Below are positions 7,989 through 16,705 of a stretch of DNA of 64,000 bases, piece by piece. The stretch is from Pseudomonas delhiensis (GTDB lineage Bacteria; Pseudomonadota; Gammaproteobacteria; Pseudomonadales; Pseudomonadaceae), in contig NZ_FZPC01000009.1 of assembly GCF_900187975.1 (NCBI RefSeq), positions 1 to 64,000 on the forward strand. Direction: 5' to 3'. The notes beneath the pieces are model-generated. The model saw only the letters and a program-made list of their open reading frames with translations, had not been told where the DNA came from and made no database searches. Position numbers and translations under genes: made by a program. Position 1 is the stretch's first letter. Each line of letters begins with the position of its first letter.

Positions 7989-8930
7989 CTACAAGCTGCC
8001 CTTGACCGCCTCCAGCCCCGGCCTGCCATCGACGGTGGCGACGTCCTTCAGCCAGGGCTCCAGGGCGTCCGGGTTCTTCCTGAGCCAGGCCCGGGCGGCG
8101 TCCTCGGGCTCCATCTTGTCGTCCAGGATGGAGCCCATGATGGTGTTCTCCATGTCTAGCGTGAAGCTGAGGTTCTTCAGCAGGCGACCCACGTTCGGGC
8201 ATTCGTCCACGTAGCCCTTGCGGGTGCTGGTGTAGACGGTGGCGTCGCCGAAGTCGGGGCCGAAGAATGCGTCGCCGCCGGTGAGGAAGCGGATCCTGAA
8301 GCGGGTGTTCATCGGGTGTGGCTCCCAGCCCAGGAAGAGGATCGCGTTCTTCCGGCGGATGGCCCGGTCGACCTGGGACAGCATGCCCGACTCACTGGAA
8401 GCCACCACGCTGAAGCCGGCGTCCTTGAGGCCGAAGGCATTCTGCTCGATGGCCTTGAGCACGGCGTTGTTGCCGCCGTCGCCCGGTTCCAGGCCGTAGA
8501 TCCTGCCGTTCAGCTCGTCCTTGAATTTCGGGATGTCGGCGAAGTCCTTCAGGCCCCGGTTCCACAGGTCTTCCGGCACGGCGAGGGTGTACTTGGCGTG
8601 CTGCAGGTTGGCCCGCACGATGTCGATGGTGCCGGCTTCGCGGTAGGGCTTCAGGTCCGGCTCCATGGTCGGGATCCAGGTGCCGAGGAAGACATCCATG
8701 TTCCGGCCTTCGGCCAGCGCCTTGTAGGTCAGCGGTACGCCGAGCAAAGTCACCTTGGTCTTGTAGCCCAGCCCCTTGAGCAGGGTGTTGGCGATGGCCG
8801 TGGTGGACTGGATGTCCGTCCAGCCGGGGTCGGACATCCGCACGGTCTGGCACTGTGCGGGCTCCGTGGCCTGGGCCAGAACGGGAAGACCGGCCAGCGC
8901 GCCCAGGAACAGGAACGATGCAGCTTTCAT
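7989..8930 (-). CDS. caiX: Carnitine/betaine ABC substrate-binding protein, CaiX-like
   Basis: A 313-residue periplasmic binding protein of the OpuAC/ProX class (PF04069). The signal peptide is MKAASFLFLGALAGLPVLAQ. Conserved segments include MSDPGWTDIQSTTAIANTLL, DVFLGTWIPTM and FLGWEPHPMN, which carry the aromatic residues that cage a trimethylammonium group in this family. It is the last gene of operon 1, as a solute receptor for carnitine or a related betaine. In P. aeruginosa CaiX works with a core choline/betaine transporter encoded elsewhere. Here a ProV-ProW pair lies at 23.1-25.3 kb. The start at 8930 gives a proper signal peptide. Confidence 0.8.
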   Translation of the reverse strand: MKAASFLFLGALAGLPVLAQATEPAQCQTVRMSDPGWTDIQSTTAIANTLLKGLGYKTKVTLLGVPLTYKALAEGRNMDVFLGTWIPTMEPDLKPYREAGTIDIVRANLQHAKYTLAVPEDLWNRGLKDFADIPKFKDELNGRIYGLEPGDGGNNAVLKAIEQNAFGLKDAGFSVVASSESGMLSQVDRAIRRKNAILFLGWEPHPMNTRFRIRFLTGGDAFFGPDFGDATVYTSTRKGYVDECPNVGRLLKNLSFTLDMENTIMGSILDDKMEPEDAARAWLRKNPDALEPWLKDVATVDGRPGLEAVKGSL

Positions 8931-8997
8931 CTGATGAACCCTCAAGGCAGTGGTTGTCGTTTTGCTTGTTGTCCTGCCCCTGGAACAGGGGCCTGCA

Positions 8998-9459
8998 TCA
9001 GCGCCGGATGGCGATGCGTCTCCCGCAGTAGCCGGGGTGACGGGCCCCCTGGTACTGCCTGAAGAGTTCGGAAACCCGGCGGTCCACCGCGTCGGCGAAG
9101 ACGCAGGCGCGGCCGGCCTGGAAGTCGACGTTCATCAGCATCTGCTCGCTGACGGCCAGCGGTTCGTCGCTTCCCTCCCGGTGGAGGTCGTGGACGATGT
9201 GCAGGCGCTTGAGGTCGCGGTCGATGAACCGGGTGCGCACTTCCAGCGCGTCGCCCAGCTTCGCCTGCGCCAGGTAGTTGATGTGCGCTTCCAGGGTGAA
9301 CAGCGTGTGCCCGGTGTCGGCGCGCCCCGCCTCGTCCAGGCCGATGCGCTCCATCAGCGCATCGGTGGCGTAGCTGAAGATCAGCAGGTAGAACGCATCG
9401 CGCAGATGCTCGTTGTAGTCGATCCAGTCACGCAGGACCGGCGTCCGGTAGGTCAGCAT
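8998..9459 (-). CDS. cdhB: Hotdog thioesterase, betainyl-CoA thioesterase-like (CdhB)
   Basis: A 153-residue 4-hydroxybenzoyl-CoA-thioesterase-type hotdog protein. The catalytic segment DWIDYNEHLRDAFY near residue 12 carries the Asp and His region of the fold, and HTLFTLEAHINYLAQAKLGD is the core helix and strand. In Pseudomonas carnitine degradation this family member hydrolyses betainyl-CoA to glycine betaine. Its neighbours CdhA-, CdhC- and CaiX-like proteins support that role. A good ribosome site (AGGGGAA) precedes the ATG, and 18 bp separate it from the reductase gene. Confidence 0.75.
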   Translation of the reverse strand: MLTYRTPVLRDWIDYNEHLRDAFYLLIFSYATDALMERIGLDEAGRADTGHTLFTLEAHINYLAQAKLGDALEVRTRFIDRDLKRLHIVHDLHREGSDEPLAVSEQMLMNVDFQAGRACVFADAVDRRVSELFRQYQGARHPGYCGRRIAIRR

Positions 9460-9477
9460 TGGGTCATTCCCCTGCGC

Positions 9478-10431
9478 TCAGAGATCCAGTTCCAGCGTGC
9501 CGGACAGCGCCCGCGACACGCAGACCATCATGCTGCCATTGCAACGCCTCTCGGCCTCGCTCAGCACGCTGTCGCGGTGATCGGGAATGCCGGCCAGCAC
9601 GCGCGTCTCGCAGGATGCGCAGGTGCCCTCGCGGCAGGCGCTCTCGACCTGCACACCGTTGGCTTCCAGCACCTGCAGAAGGCTCTGGTCGGCGGGCACC
9701 TCCAGGCACCTGCCGCTGCGTGCCAGCTTCACCGTGAAAGCGGTGTCGGCCCCGGCCTTCTCCACCTGCCTGGGGGTGAACCATTCGAAGTGCACCTGTT
9801 CGGCGGGGAAGCCCCGGGCCGCCGCCTCGACGGCCAGCATCAGGGGCGTCGGCCCGCAGGTGTAGAGGTGCGCGCGCCCGGGCAGCCGGGCGACCGTGCC
9901 TTCGATGTCGAACAGCCCGCCGGCCTCTTCGTCCGCATGCAGGGTCACCCGCTCGCCGTAGGCCGCCAGCTGGTCGAGGAAGGCGGCCCGCTCGCGGCTG
10001 CGCACCAGGTAGAACAGCCGCCAGGGGCGCCGGTTGGCCTCGCACCAGCGGATCATCGGCAGGATCGGCGTGATGCCGATGCCGCCGGCGAAGAAGACGA
10101 ACTCGCCGGCGTCCTCGAACAACGGAAAGTGGTTGCGCGGCGGCGTCACCCGGACCAGGTCGCCGACGTGCAGCGACTGGTGGATGTAGCGCGAACCGCC
10201 ACGGCTGGCCGGCGCCAGCCCCACGCCGACGCGGTAGCTCTCCCGCTCCCGCGCATCGCCGCACAGCGAGTACTGGCGCACCAGGCCGCCGGGCAGGTGC
10301 AACTCGATGTGCGCACCGGCCGTGTAGGCCGGCAATTCGCCGCCGGCGGGGTCGCGCAGCTCGACGACGCGCACGTCCCTGGCGGCGCTGGCGATGTCCG
10401 TTACCTGCAGTGTCAGACGTTCGACCGACAT
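9478..10431 (-). CDS. Rieske-oxygenase reductase, CntB/VanB-like
   Basis: A 317-residue iron-sulfur flavoprotein of the phthalate dioxygenase reductase type. Domains in order: flavin-binding (RQYSLCG about 53-59), NAD-binding (GGIGITP about 116-122 and CGPTPLM near 182), then a C-terminal plant-type 2Fe-2S domain with Cys about 266, 271, 274 and 304. It passes electrons from NAD(P)H to a Rieske oxygenase. It is the only such reductase in the window, in the same operon as the CntA-like oxygenase, and may also serve the GbcA-like one at 25.8 kb. The start at 10431 has AGAGGTG just upstream. Confidence 0.85.
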   Translation of the reverse strand: MSVERLTLQVTDIASAARDVRVVELRDPAGGELPAYTAGAHIELHLPGGLVRQYSLCGDARERESYRVGVGLAPASRGGSRYIHQSLHVGDLVRVTPPRNHFPLFEDAGEFVFFAGGIGITPILPMIRWCEANRRPWRLFYLVRSRERAAFLDQLAAYGERVTLHADEEAGGLFDIEGTVARLPGRAHLYTCGPTPLMLAVEAAARGFPAEQVHFEWFTPRQVEKAGADTAFTVKLARSGRCLEVPADQSLLQVLEANGVQVESACREGTCASCETRVLAGIPDHRDSVLSEAERRCNGSMMVCVSRALSGTLELDL

Positions 10432-10508
10432 GTTCACCTCTACTGCATCCGAAGTTGGGGCCCCTGCCCGCCCGCGGCCGGCAGGGAGCCATGCTTCCCC
10501 ACCCGGCG

Positions 10509-11444
10509 TCACTTGCGCCGCAGGTTCGCGCTGGCCTTGAGCATCGCGGTGATCAGCTCGTCGCGTGCCTGCGAGAGCTCCGCCTGGCTGCCGTTGGCGG
10601 ACTCGGCGGCCACGCCCCGCACCAGCAGCGCGGCGGTTTCGGCATCCAGGCGCGGGTCGCCCAGGTCTTCCCACCAGCGGTGGAAGCTCTCGGTGTACTT
10701 CTGGCAGAAGGCCTCCAGCCCACCGGGGCCGCCGCCCAGGTGGAACAGGAGGGTCGGGCCCATGGCCGCCCAGCGCAGGCCGGGGCCGGCCCAGACCGCG
10801 GTATCCACGTCCTCGACGCTGGCCGCGCCGATCTTCACCAGGTGGATGGCCTCGCGCCAGAGCGCCGCCTGCAGCCGGTTGGCCACATGCCCGGGGACTT
10901 CGCGGTGCAGGCGGATGGTCACCTTGCCAACCTGCTCGTAGAATCGCTCCGCGCCCTCGACGGCCGCCTGCGCGGTGCGCTGGTTGCCCATGACCTCCAC
11001 CAGGGGGATCAGGTGCGGCGGGTTGAACGGATGGCCGAGGACGAAGCGCGACGGGTCCTTCCAGCCGGCCTGCATTTCGCTCAGCGGCAGGCCCGAGGCG
11101 GACGAGGCGACGATCGCCCCCGGCTTGAGCAGCGGTTCGATCTTCCCGTAGAGCGCATGCTTGAGCTGGATGCGCTCGGGCACGCTTTCCTGGATGAAGT
11201 CGGCGTTCTTCACCGCCTCGGCGGCGCTGCGGTAAAAGCTCAGTTCACCCGGTGCGCCGTGCTTCACCAGCCCCAGCTCCACCAGGGTCGGCCAGGCGTT
11301 CTTCACATAGTCGCGGACATCGCTTTCCATCCCCTCGGCGGGATCGAATACCGCCACGTTGCGGCCGGAAGCCAGGAACAACGCCGTCCAGCTGGCGCCG
11401 ATGACGCCGGCGCCCAGTACCGCCACATTCTGGAATTCATTCAT
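10509..11444 (-). CDS. cdhA: L-carnitine dehydrogenase-like (3-hydroxyacyl-CoA dehydrogenase family)
   Basis: A 311-residue NAD-dependent dehydrogenase. The Rossmann motif GAGVIGASW sits at 11-19, and HPFNPPHLIPLVEV near 138 carries the family catalytic His. Length and the WAGPGLRWAAMGP segment fit L-carnitine 3-dehydrogenase, which makes 3-dehydrocarnitine. Adjacent BKACE and thioesterase genes complete the known route to glycine betaine. Its ATG overlaps the TGA of the upstream SDR (TGATG), indicating translational coupling. A different 3-hydroxy betaine as substrate cannot be excluded. Confidence 0.8.
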   Translation of the reverse strand: MNEFQNVAVLGAGVIGASWTALFLASGRNVAVFDPAEGMESDVRDYVKNAWPTLVELGLVKHGAPGELSFYRSAAEAVKNADFIQESVPERIQLKHALYGKIEPLLKPGAIVASSASGLPLSEMQAGWKDPSRFVLGHPFNPPHLIPLVEVMGNQRTAQAAVEGAERFYEQVGKVTIRLHREVPGHVANRLQAALWREAIHLVKIGAASVEDVDTAVWAGPGLRWAAMGPTLLFHLGGGPGGLEAFCQKYTESFHRWWEDLGDPRLDAETAALLVRGVAAESANGSQAELSQARDELITAMLKASANLRRK

Positions 11445-12193
11445 CAGAAGAACCTCGGTTGGAGTGGGGAGGCGGCGGTCAGGCCGCCGTCGATGACATA
11501 GCACTGCCCGGTGACGAACCCCGCCTGCTCGGAGGCGAGCCAGGCCACCAGCCCGGCGACGTCCCCGGGCCGGCCGAAGCGCCCGGCGGCATGCCGCGCC
11601 AGCGCATCGGCCTTGGCTTTGCCGGGGTCGCGGGCCTGGGCGAAACCGTCCTCGGCCATGGCGGTCATGATCCAGCCCGGGCATACGGCGTTGCAGCGCA
11701 CCCGTGGGCCATGGTCGATGGCGATGGAGCGCGTCAGGCCATGGACGAAGGCCTTGGAGGCGTTGTACAGGGCCATGGACGGATCGGCGTTCAGCCCGGA
11801 GATCGAGCCGAGGTTGACAATGCTGCCGCCCCGCTCCGCCATGACCGGCAGCACGGCGCGGCAGAGGTTGAAGGTGCCCTTGGCGTTGACGCCCATGACC
11901 AGCTCCCAGTCCTCGTCGGAGGTCTGGTCGAGGGTTTTTTCCACCTGTACGCCGGCGTTGTTGACCAGCACGGTCGGCACACCGAAGTGCTCGAGGGTTT
12001 GCTCCAGCACGCGGCGGGCATCGTCGGTCCGCGAGACATCCGCCTGCACCCACAGCACGGCTTCGTCCAGGTCCGCCGGACGCATGCCGCGGCCGCAGGT
12101 GGCGACCCGCGCGCCCTGGGCGAGGAACTCGTCGACGATGGCGCGGCCGATGCCGCGCCCGCCGCCGGTGACTATCACGATGTCCTGGCTCAT
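11444..12193 (-). CDS. SDR-family oxidoreductase (operon 1, second)
   Basis: A 249-residue classical short-chain dehydrogenase. TGGGRGIG (about 9-16) binds NAD(P), NNAG is near 79, and the catalytic YNASK follows a Ser in LGSISG. The C-terminal DGG is present. It probably oxidises a secondary alcohol or reduces a ketone on the operon's substrate; which one is not readable. Its start overlaps the aldehyde dehydrogenase stop by four bases (ATGA) and its stop overlaps the cdhA-like start, so it is firmly part of the operon. Confidence 0.85.
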   Translation of the reverse strand: MSQDIVIVTGGGRGIGRAIVDEFLAQGARVATCGRGMRPADLDEAVLWVQADVSRTDDARRVLEQTLEHFGVPTVLVNNAGVQVEKTLDQTSDEDWELVMGVNAKGTFNLCRAVLPVMAERGGSIVNLGSISGLNADPSMALYNASKAFVHGLTRSIAIDHGPRVRCNAVCPGWIMTAMAEDGFAQARDPGKAKADALARHAAGRFGRPGDVAGLVAWLASEQAGFVTGQCYVIDGGLTAASPLQPRFF

Positions 12194-13620
12194 GGCAGTT
12201 CCCCATGGGCGAACATGACGTGGCGGACCGCGGTGTAGGCCTCCAGGGCGAACACCGACATGTCGCAGCCGTGCCCAGAGCCCTTCATGGCCGCCCAGGG
12301 CATTTCCGGCGTCGCCACGCCGTGGGTGTTCACCCAGGTGAAGCCGTAGCGCAGCCGGCTGGTAACGGCCATCGCCCGCGCGCCATCGCGCGTCCACACC
12401 GACGAGGCCAGGCCGTAGCGGCCGGCGTTGGCGATGGCCACCGGGTCCTCGTCGGCGCCGAAGCGCGAGACGCTGACCACCGGTCCGAAGACCTCGCAGG
12501 TGGCGATTTCGGCATCGTTGTCGACGTTGGCCACCAGCGTGGGGCGGTAGAAGAAACCCGGGCGATCCTCGGCGAAGCCGCCGGCCACCACCTCCGCCCG
12601 CCCGCGCGCACGTTCGACGAAGCCGGCCACACGCTGGCGATGCGCCTCGCTGATCAGCGGGCCCATCTGTGTGCCCGCCTCGCGCGGCGCACCAGTGCGG
12701 ATCGAACCCACGGCGGCGGCCAGTTCGGCGACGACGCGGTCGTAGATCGCGTCGGCCACCAGCAGCCGGCAGGGCTGCGCGCAATCCTGGCCGGCGTTGA
12801 AGAAGGCCGTGGCTCGCAACGTGGCCACCAGCCTGTCGACGTCGGCATCGGCGTAGACGATCACCGGCGCCTTGCCACCCAGCTCCAGATGCACCTGGCG
12901 CAGTTGCCGCGAGGCCGCGCGCAGGGCGGCCGCTCCCGTGGCGGGGGAGCCGGTGATGCTGACACCCTCCATGCCCGGAGCATTGACAAGACGATCACCG
13001 ACACTCGCTCCCTTTCCATTGATCACGTTCACCACGCCCCTGGGCACCACGTCCTGCAGCAGTTCGGCCAGGCGCAGGGTCGACAGCGGCGTGGTTTCCG
13101 AGGGTTTGAGCACCACCGTGCAGCCCGCCGCCAGGGGCGCGGCGAGCTTCCACGCGGCCATCATCAGCGGGTAGTTCCAGGGCGCGATGGCGGCCACCGG
13201 CCCCAGCGGGTCGCGACGGATCAGGCTGGTGTGCCCCGCCACGTATTCGCCGGCCGCCACGCCCGACAGCGTGCGCGCCGCGCCGGCGAAGAAGCGGAAG
13301 CTGTCGAGGGTCAGCGGCATTTCGTCGTCCAGCGCCGAGGGCCAGGGCTTGCCGGCGTTGGCGCTTTCCAGCGCAGCCAGCTCCGGCGCGTGGGCCGCGA
13401 TGACATCGGCGATGTCCAGCAACAATGCGCAACGTTCGGCCGGCGTGGTCTTCGAGAACGTCTGGAAGGCCTCGTCGGCCGCTCGCGCGGCGGCGTCCAC
13501 CTGTTCCGGGCTGGCCTCGTTGACCTGGGCGATGGGCTCGCCGCTGGCCGGGTCGATCACCGCCAGGGCCTCGCCCTCGCCCGCCACCAGTTCGCCGTCG
13601 ATCAGCATTCGGGTTTGCAT
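12190..13620 (-). CDS. Aldehyde dehydrogenase, aminobutyraldehyde/betaine-aldehyde type
   Basis: A 476-residue NAD-dependent aldehyde dehydrogenase. Landmarks are PWNYPLMMA, the cofactor Lys in KPSETTP, the general-base Glu in LELGGKAP and the nucleophile Cys in NAGQDC. It is closest in style to gamma-aminobutyraldehyde and betaine-aldehyde dehydrogenases. If the CntA-like oxygenase cleaves carnitine, the aldehyde product would be malic semialdehyde, and this enzyme could oxidise it to malate; that is inference. It is coupled to the following SDR by an ATGA overlap. Confidence 0.8.
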   Translation of the reverse strand: MQTRMLIDGELVAGEGEALAVIDPASGEPIAQVNEASPEQVDAAARAADEAFQTFSKTTPAERCALLLDIADVIAAHAPELAALESANAGKPWPSALDDEMPLTLDSFRFFAGAARTLSGVAAGEYVAGHTSLIRRDPLGPVAAIAPWNYPLMMAAWKLAAPLAAGCTVVLKPSETTPLSTLRLAELLQDVVPRGVVNVINGKGASVGDRLVNAPGMEGVSITGSPATGAAALRAASRQLRQVHLELGGKAPVIVYADADVDRLVATLRATAFFNAGQDCAQPCRLLVADAIYDRVVAELAAAVGSIRTGAPREAGTQMGPLISEAHRQRVAGFVERARGRAEVVAGGFAEDRPGFFYRPTLVANVDNDAEIATCEVFGPVVSVSRFGADEDPVAIANAGRYGLASSVWTRDGARAMAVTSRLRYGFTWVNTHGVATPEMPWAAMKGSGHGCDMSVFALEAYTAVRHVMFAHGELP

Positions 13621-13634
13621 GGGCCTCTCCCCTC

Positions 13635-14564
13635 TCAGAACTCGACCTTGTCGCCGCCCTTGAGCCCGAGGCGCGCGCGGGCCTCGGCCGGGGTGGCGAC
13701 CTGCAGGCCGAGGTTCTCGACGATCGAGCGGATCTTGCGCACCTGCTCGGCATTGCTCTTCGCCTTCTCGCCCGGCGCGATGTAGAGGCTGTCTTCCAGG
13801 CCGACGCGCAGGTTGCCGCCCAGTAGCGCGGCCTGGGTGGCGAAGTGCATCTGGTTCTTGCCGGCCGCCAGCACCGACCACTCGTAGTCCTTGCCGAACA
13901 GCTTCTGGGCGATGGTGTGCATGTGCATCAGGTTGTCGAGGTCGGCGCCGACGCCACCGAGCACGCCGAACACCATCTGCACGAAGAACGGCGGCTTGAT
14001 CCAGCCCTGGTCGATGACCCAGGCCAGGTTGTAGAGGTGGCCCAGGTCGTAGCACTCGAATTCGAAGCGCGTGCCGTGGCCCTCGCCCAGTTCCTTCACG
14101 ATGTATTCGATGTCGGCGAAGGTGTTGCGGAAGATGAAGTCGCGGGTGCTGTCGAGGAACGCCGGCTCCCACGCGTGCTTCCAGTTCGGGTACCTGGCCT
14201 TCATCGGGAAGATGCCGAAGTTCATCGAGCCGACGTTCAGCGAGGCCATTTCCGGGCTCAGGCTGACCGCGGCGCGCAGGCGCTCCTCGCGGCTCATGCC
14301 CAGGCCGCCGCCGGTGGAGACGTTGAGCACGGCGTCGCTGCGGTCCCTGATCCGCCCCATGAAGTCGCGGAACAGTTCGGGGCGCGGGTCGGGCTTGCCG
14401 GTCTCGGGATGACGGGCATGCAGGTGGATGATCGACGCCCCGGCCTCGGCCGCCTCGATGGACGAGCGGGCGATCTCGTCGGGGGTGATCGGCAGGTATT
14501 CCGACATGGTCGGGGTGTGCACGCCGCCGGTGGTGGCGCAGGTGATGATGACGGACTTGGGCAT
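13635..14564 (-). CDS. cdhC: BKACE enzyme, 3-dehydrocarnitine:acetyl-CoA transferase-like (CdhC)
   Basis: A 309-residue beta-keto acid cleavage enzyme (DUF849/BKACE). The Zn-binding IHLHAR motif (His about 47 and 49) and the downstream FEFECYD and GLEDSLY segments are typical. The family condenses a beta-keto acid with acetyl-CoA and cleaves it to acetoacetate plus a new acyl-CoA. With dehydrocarnitine this yields betainyl-CoA. Flanking cdhA- and cdhB-like genes support the carnitine assignment, although BKACE paralogues take other beta-keto acids. It is separated from its neighbours by only 8-14 bp. Confidence 0.85.
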   Translation of the reverse strand: MPKSVIITCATTGGVHTPTMSEYLPITPDEIARSSIEAAEAGASIIHLHARHPETGKPDPRPELFRDFMGRIRDRSDAVLNVSTGGGLGMSREERLRAAVSLSPEMASLNVGSMNFGIFPMKARYPNWKHAWEPAFLDSTRDFIFRNTFADIEYIVKELGEGHGTRFEFECYDLGHLYNLAWVIDQGWIKPPFFVQMVFGVLGGVGADLDNLMHMHTIAQKLFGKDYEWSVLAAGKNQMHFATQAALLGGNLRVGLEDSLYIAPGEKAKSNAEQVRKIRSIVENLGLQVATPAEARARLGLKGGDKVEF

Positions 14565-14572
14565 GATCGCTC

Positions 14573-15328
14573 TCACAGTTTCATTTGCTGGACTTGGGCG
14601 GTCAGGCCGCCATCGAGGACCCACAGTTGCCCGGAGGCGTACCGGGCTTCGTCGCTGGCGAGCCAGTTCACCAGGTTGGCGACGTCTTCCGGGGTGCCGT
14701 AGCGGCGCAGCGGGTGCACGTCGCGCACGGCCGCTTCCAGGCTGTGGATGTCGCCGTGGTCGCGGAAGAAGCTGCGCAGCATCGGCGTATCGACGTAGCC
14801 CGGGCAGACGGCATTGACGCGGATGCCTTCCGGGCCATGGTCGCAGGCCATGGCACGCGTCAGTGCGTGCACGGCGCCCTTGGTGGCGCAGTACGCCGCC
14901 AGGCCCGGGTCGGCGATGAAGCCGTCGTAGGAACCGAAGTTGACGATGCTCGCCGCACCGCTCCTGCGCAGCAGCGGCAGGGCGAATTTCGAGACGAGGA
15001 AGGTGCCGGTGACGTTCACCGCGAAGATGCGGTTCCAGTCGGCCAGGCTGGTCTGCTCGATGGTCTGTTCGATCTCGATGCCGGCGGCGTTGACCAGGAT
15101 GTCGAGCTTGCCGAGCTGTTCCTGTACCACCGCCATGGCCTGGCGCACGCTTTCCTCCGAGCTGACGTCGAGCGGGACGAAGGTCGTGCCCGGCACGGCA
15201 GCGGACTCCTTCAGGTCGGCCGCGAACACCATGGCGCCTTCCCTGACGAAGCGCGCGCAGATGGCGCGGCCGATCCCGCCCAGGCCGCCGGTGACGAAGG
15301 CCACCTTTCCTTCCAGTGCCCCGCTCAT
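14573..15328 (-). CDS. SDR-family oxidoreductase (operon 1, first)
   Basis: A 251-residue classical SDR. TGGLGGIG is the cofactor motif, NAAG replaces the common NNAG, the catalytic Ser lies in NFGSYDG and the catalytic Tyr-Lys in YCATK. The C-terminal DGG is present. Its ATG overlaps the stop of the upstream Rieske oxygenase by four bases, so the two proteins are made together. This suggests it acts directly on the oxygenase product or on the same substrate. The exact substrate is unknown. Confidence 0.85.
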   Translation of the reverse strand: MSGALEGKVAFVTGGLGGIGRAICARFVREGAMVFAADLKESAAVPGTTFVPLDVSSEESVRQAMAVVQEQLGKLDILVNAAGIEIEQTIEQTSLADWNRIFAVNVTGTFLVSKFALPLLRRSGAASIVNFGSYDGFIADPGLAAYCATKGAVHALTRAMACDHGPEGIRVNAVCPGYVDTPMLRSFFRDHGDIHSLEAAVRDVHPLRRYGTPEDVANLVNWLASDEARYASGQLWVLDGGLTAQVQQMKL

Positions 15329-16467
15329 GGCGCAACCCCTTTGCGGTAGGCATCCAGCACCAGGCCATGGAAGTGATGCAGCGCATGCTCGGACTTGCCC
15401 GAGCCGTTGGGGTCGGTGACGATGCGCCCCTGCTCGAAGGCCGGCGTGCGCATGCCGCGCTGGACGTTCTCCACCAGGGCGATGTCCTCCACCTGCAGCA
15501 CTTCGTCGAGGTAGCGGATGGCTTCCTTCTCCATCTCGTTCGCCTCGGGCGTTTCGAGGAAGAAGTCGTAGGTCTCGTAGGTCAGGTCGGGGCCGGCCGG
15601 GATGATGTGCAGCACGATCATCGAGCTGCGCCCCGGGTAGCGCATCAGGCAGGTGTTGGGCCACAGCCACCAGACCGCATGGGTGCGCACCTTGGCCTGG
15701 GAGGTGTCGTAGGCGCTGTTCTGGCCGTTGCCGGCCTCGGCCATGTGGCTGGAGTAGATGCCGTGGGTCTGCACGCGGTAGGTGTCCATGTCCACCAGGG
15801 TGCAGAAGTCCTTGTGCGCCGTCGGGCAGTGGTAGCACTCGAGGAAGTTGTCGACGACGTTCTTCCAGTTCGACTGGATCCTGTAGGTCAGCCGGTGGCC
15901 GAAGGTGAGGTTCGCCACGTCCGGCGCCCAGTGCAGGATTTCCGCCTGCAGCTCGCCGGCCTGCTCGCGCAGCGGCCGCGCGGCGGGGTCGAGGTTGACG
16001 AAGACGAAGCCGCAGAACACCTCGACCTGCACCGGGCTCAGGTGGATCTCGCCCTTGTCGAAGTCCTTCAGGCCGCCGACATGGGGCGCGCCGGTGAGCT
16101 GGCCGTCCAGGCCATAGCACCAGGAGTGGTAGGGGCAGATGATGCGCCTGACCTTGCCCTCGCCGGCCAGCACCGGATGCGCCCGGTGCTTGCAGACGTT
16201 GTAGAACGCCCGCAGGTTGCCATCGTGGTCGCGCACCACGGCGATGGGGTTGCCGGCGATTTCCGTGGTGGTATAGGTGCCCGGTTCGCGGACCTTCTCC
16301 TCGTGGCAGACCCACTGCCAGGAGCGGGCGATGATCTGTTGCTGGTCGAGGCGGAACCACTGCGCGTCGACATAGGCCTCGGCACGCAGGGATTGCGAGA
16401 CCAGAGGGTCGGGGTGGTAACCCCGGGCGATGTTCTCGAGCTGGGTTTTCGAGATGACTTCAGACAT
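15325..16467 (-). CDS. Rieske oxygenase alpha subunit, CntA-like (quaternary amine oxygenase)
   Basis: A 380-residue Rieske non-heme iron oxygenase. The Rieske ligands are Cys92, His94, Cys111 and His114 (CKHRAH, CPYHSW). The mononuclear iron site uses His213 and His218 in LECYHCPTAH, with Glu210 in the bridging position that is Asp in most ring-hydroxylating oxygenases. That Glu is known from carnitine monooxygenase CntA and glycine betaine demethylases. The C-terminal LVENVQRGM and GSGKSEHA also resemble CntA, which splits carnitine to trimethylamine and malic semialdehyde. It is the first gene of operon 1, with GAAGG before the ATG. Betaine demethylation is an alternative. Confidence 0.8.
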   Translation of the reverse strand: MSEVISKTQLENIARGYHPDPLVSQSLRAEAYVDAQWFRLDQQQIIARSWQWVCHEEKVREPGTYTTTEIAGNPIAVVRDHDGNLRAFYNVCKHRAHPVLAGEGKVRRIICPYHSWCYGLDGQLTGAPHVGGLKDFDKGEIHLSPVQVEVFCGFVFVNLDPAARPLREQAGELQAEILHWAPDVANLTFGHRLTYRIQSNWKNVVDNFLECYHCPTAHKDFCTLVDMDTYRVQTHGIYSSHMAEAGNGQNSAYDTSQAKVRTHAVWWLWPNTCLMRYPGRSSMIVLHIIPAGPDLTYETYDFFLETPEANEMEKEAIRYLDEVLQVEDIALVENVQRGMRTPAFEQGRIVTDPNGSGKSEHALHHFHGLVLDAYRKGVAP

Positions 16468-16705
16468 ATCGGCGGCCTTCCCGTACAAGCATTTCCTGGG
16501 TTTGTGTTCTTGTCTCGGAGCCGATAGTGGTCGTCGCGGCGGGGTGAAAATATTCAGGATTGGCCGCGATTTTTTCTTTTTTCGCCAAGGTCGCTTTTGG
16601 GCATGAGCATCCCGTTTACGACCGCCGCCGGGCGCACACGCAGCCCTTCACCGCCCGCGCGGGGCGGGATGCAGGGCATCAGAAAAGGTTTTTTGGCGGA
16701 CGTCG
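16468..16705. promoter_or_regulatory. Control region of operon 1
   Basis: A 238-bp gene-free stretch separates the end of the CdhR-like regulator gene from the start of operon 1. By position it must hold the operon promoter and activator sites. A T-rich run (GATTTTTTCTTTTTT, near 16568-16582) is visible; on the minus strand it is an A-tract, possibly an UP-like or bending element. No confident -35/-10 pair was identified by eye. Confidence 0.4.

Noticed and set aside
8950-10941. Long plus-strand open frame of 663 codons opposite the reductase and cdhA-like genes
   Set aside because: It mirrors well-supported minus-strand genes; its translation is low-complexity Arg/Ala/Gly/Gln sequence typical of antisense frames in high-GC DNA and has no domain.
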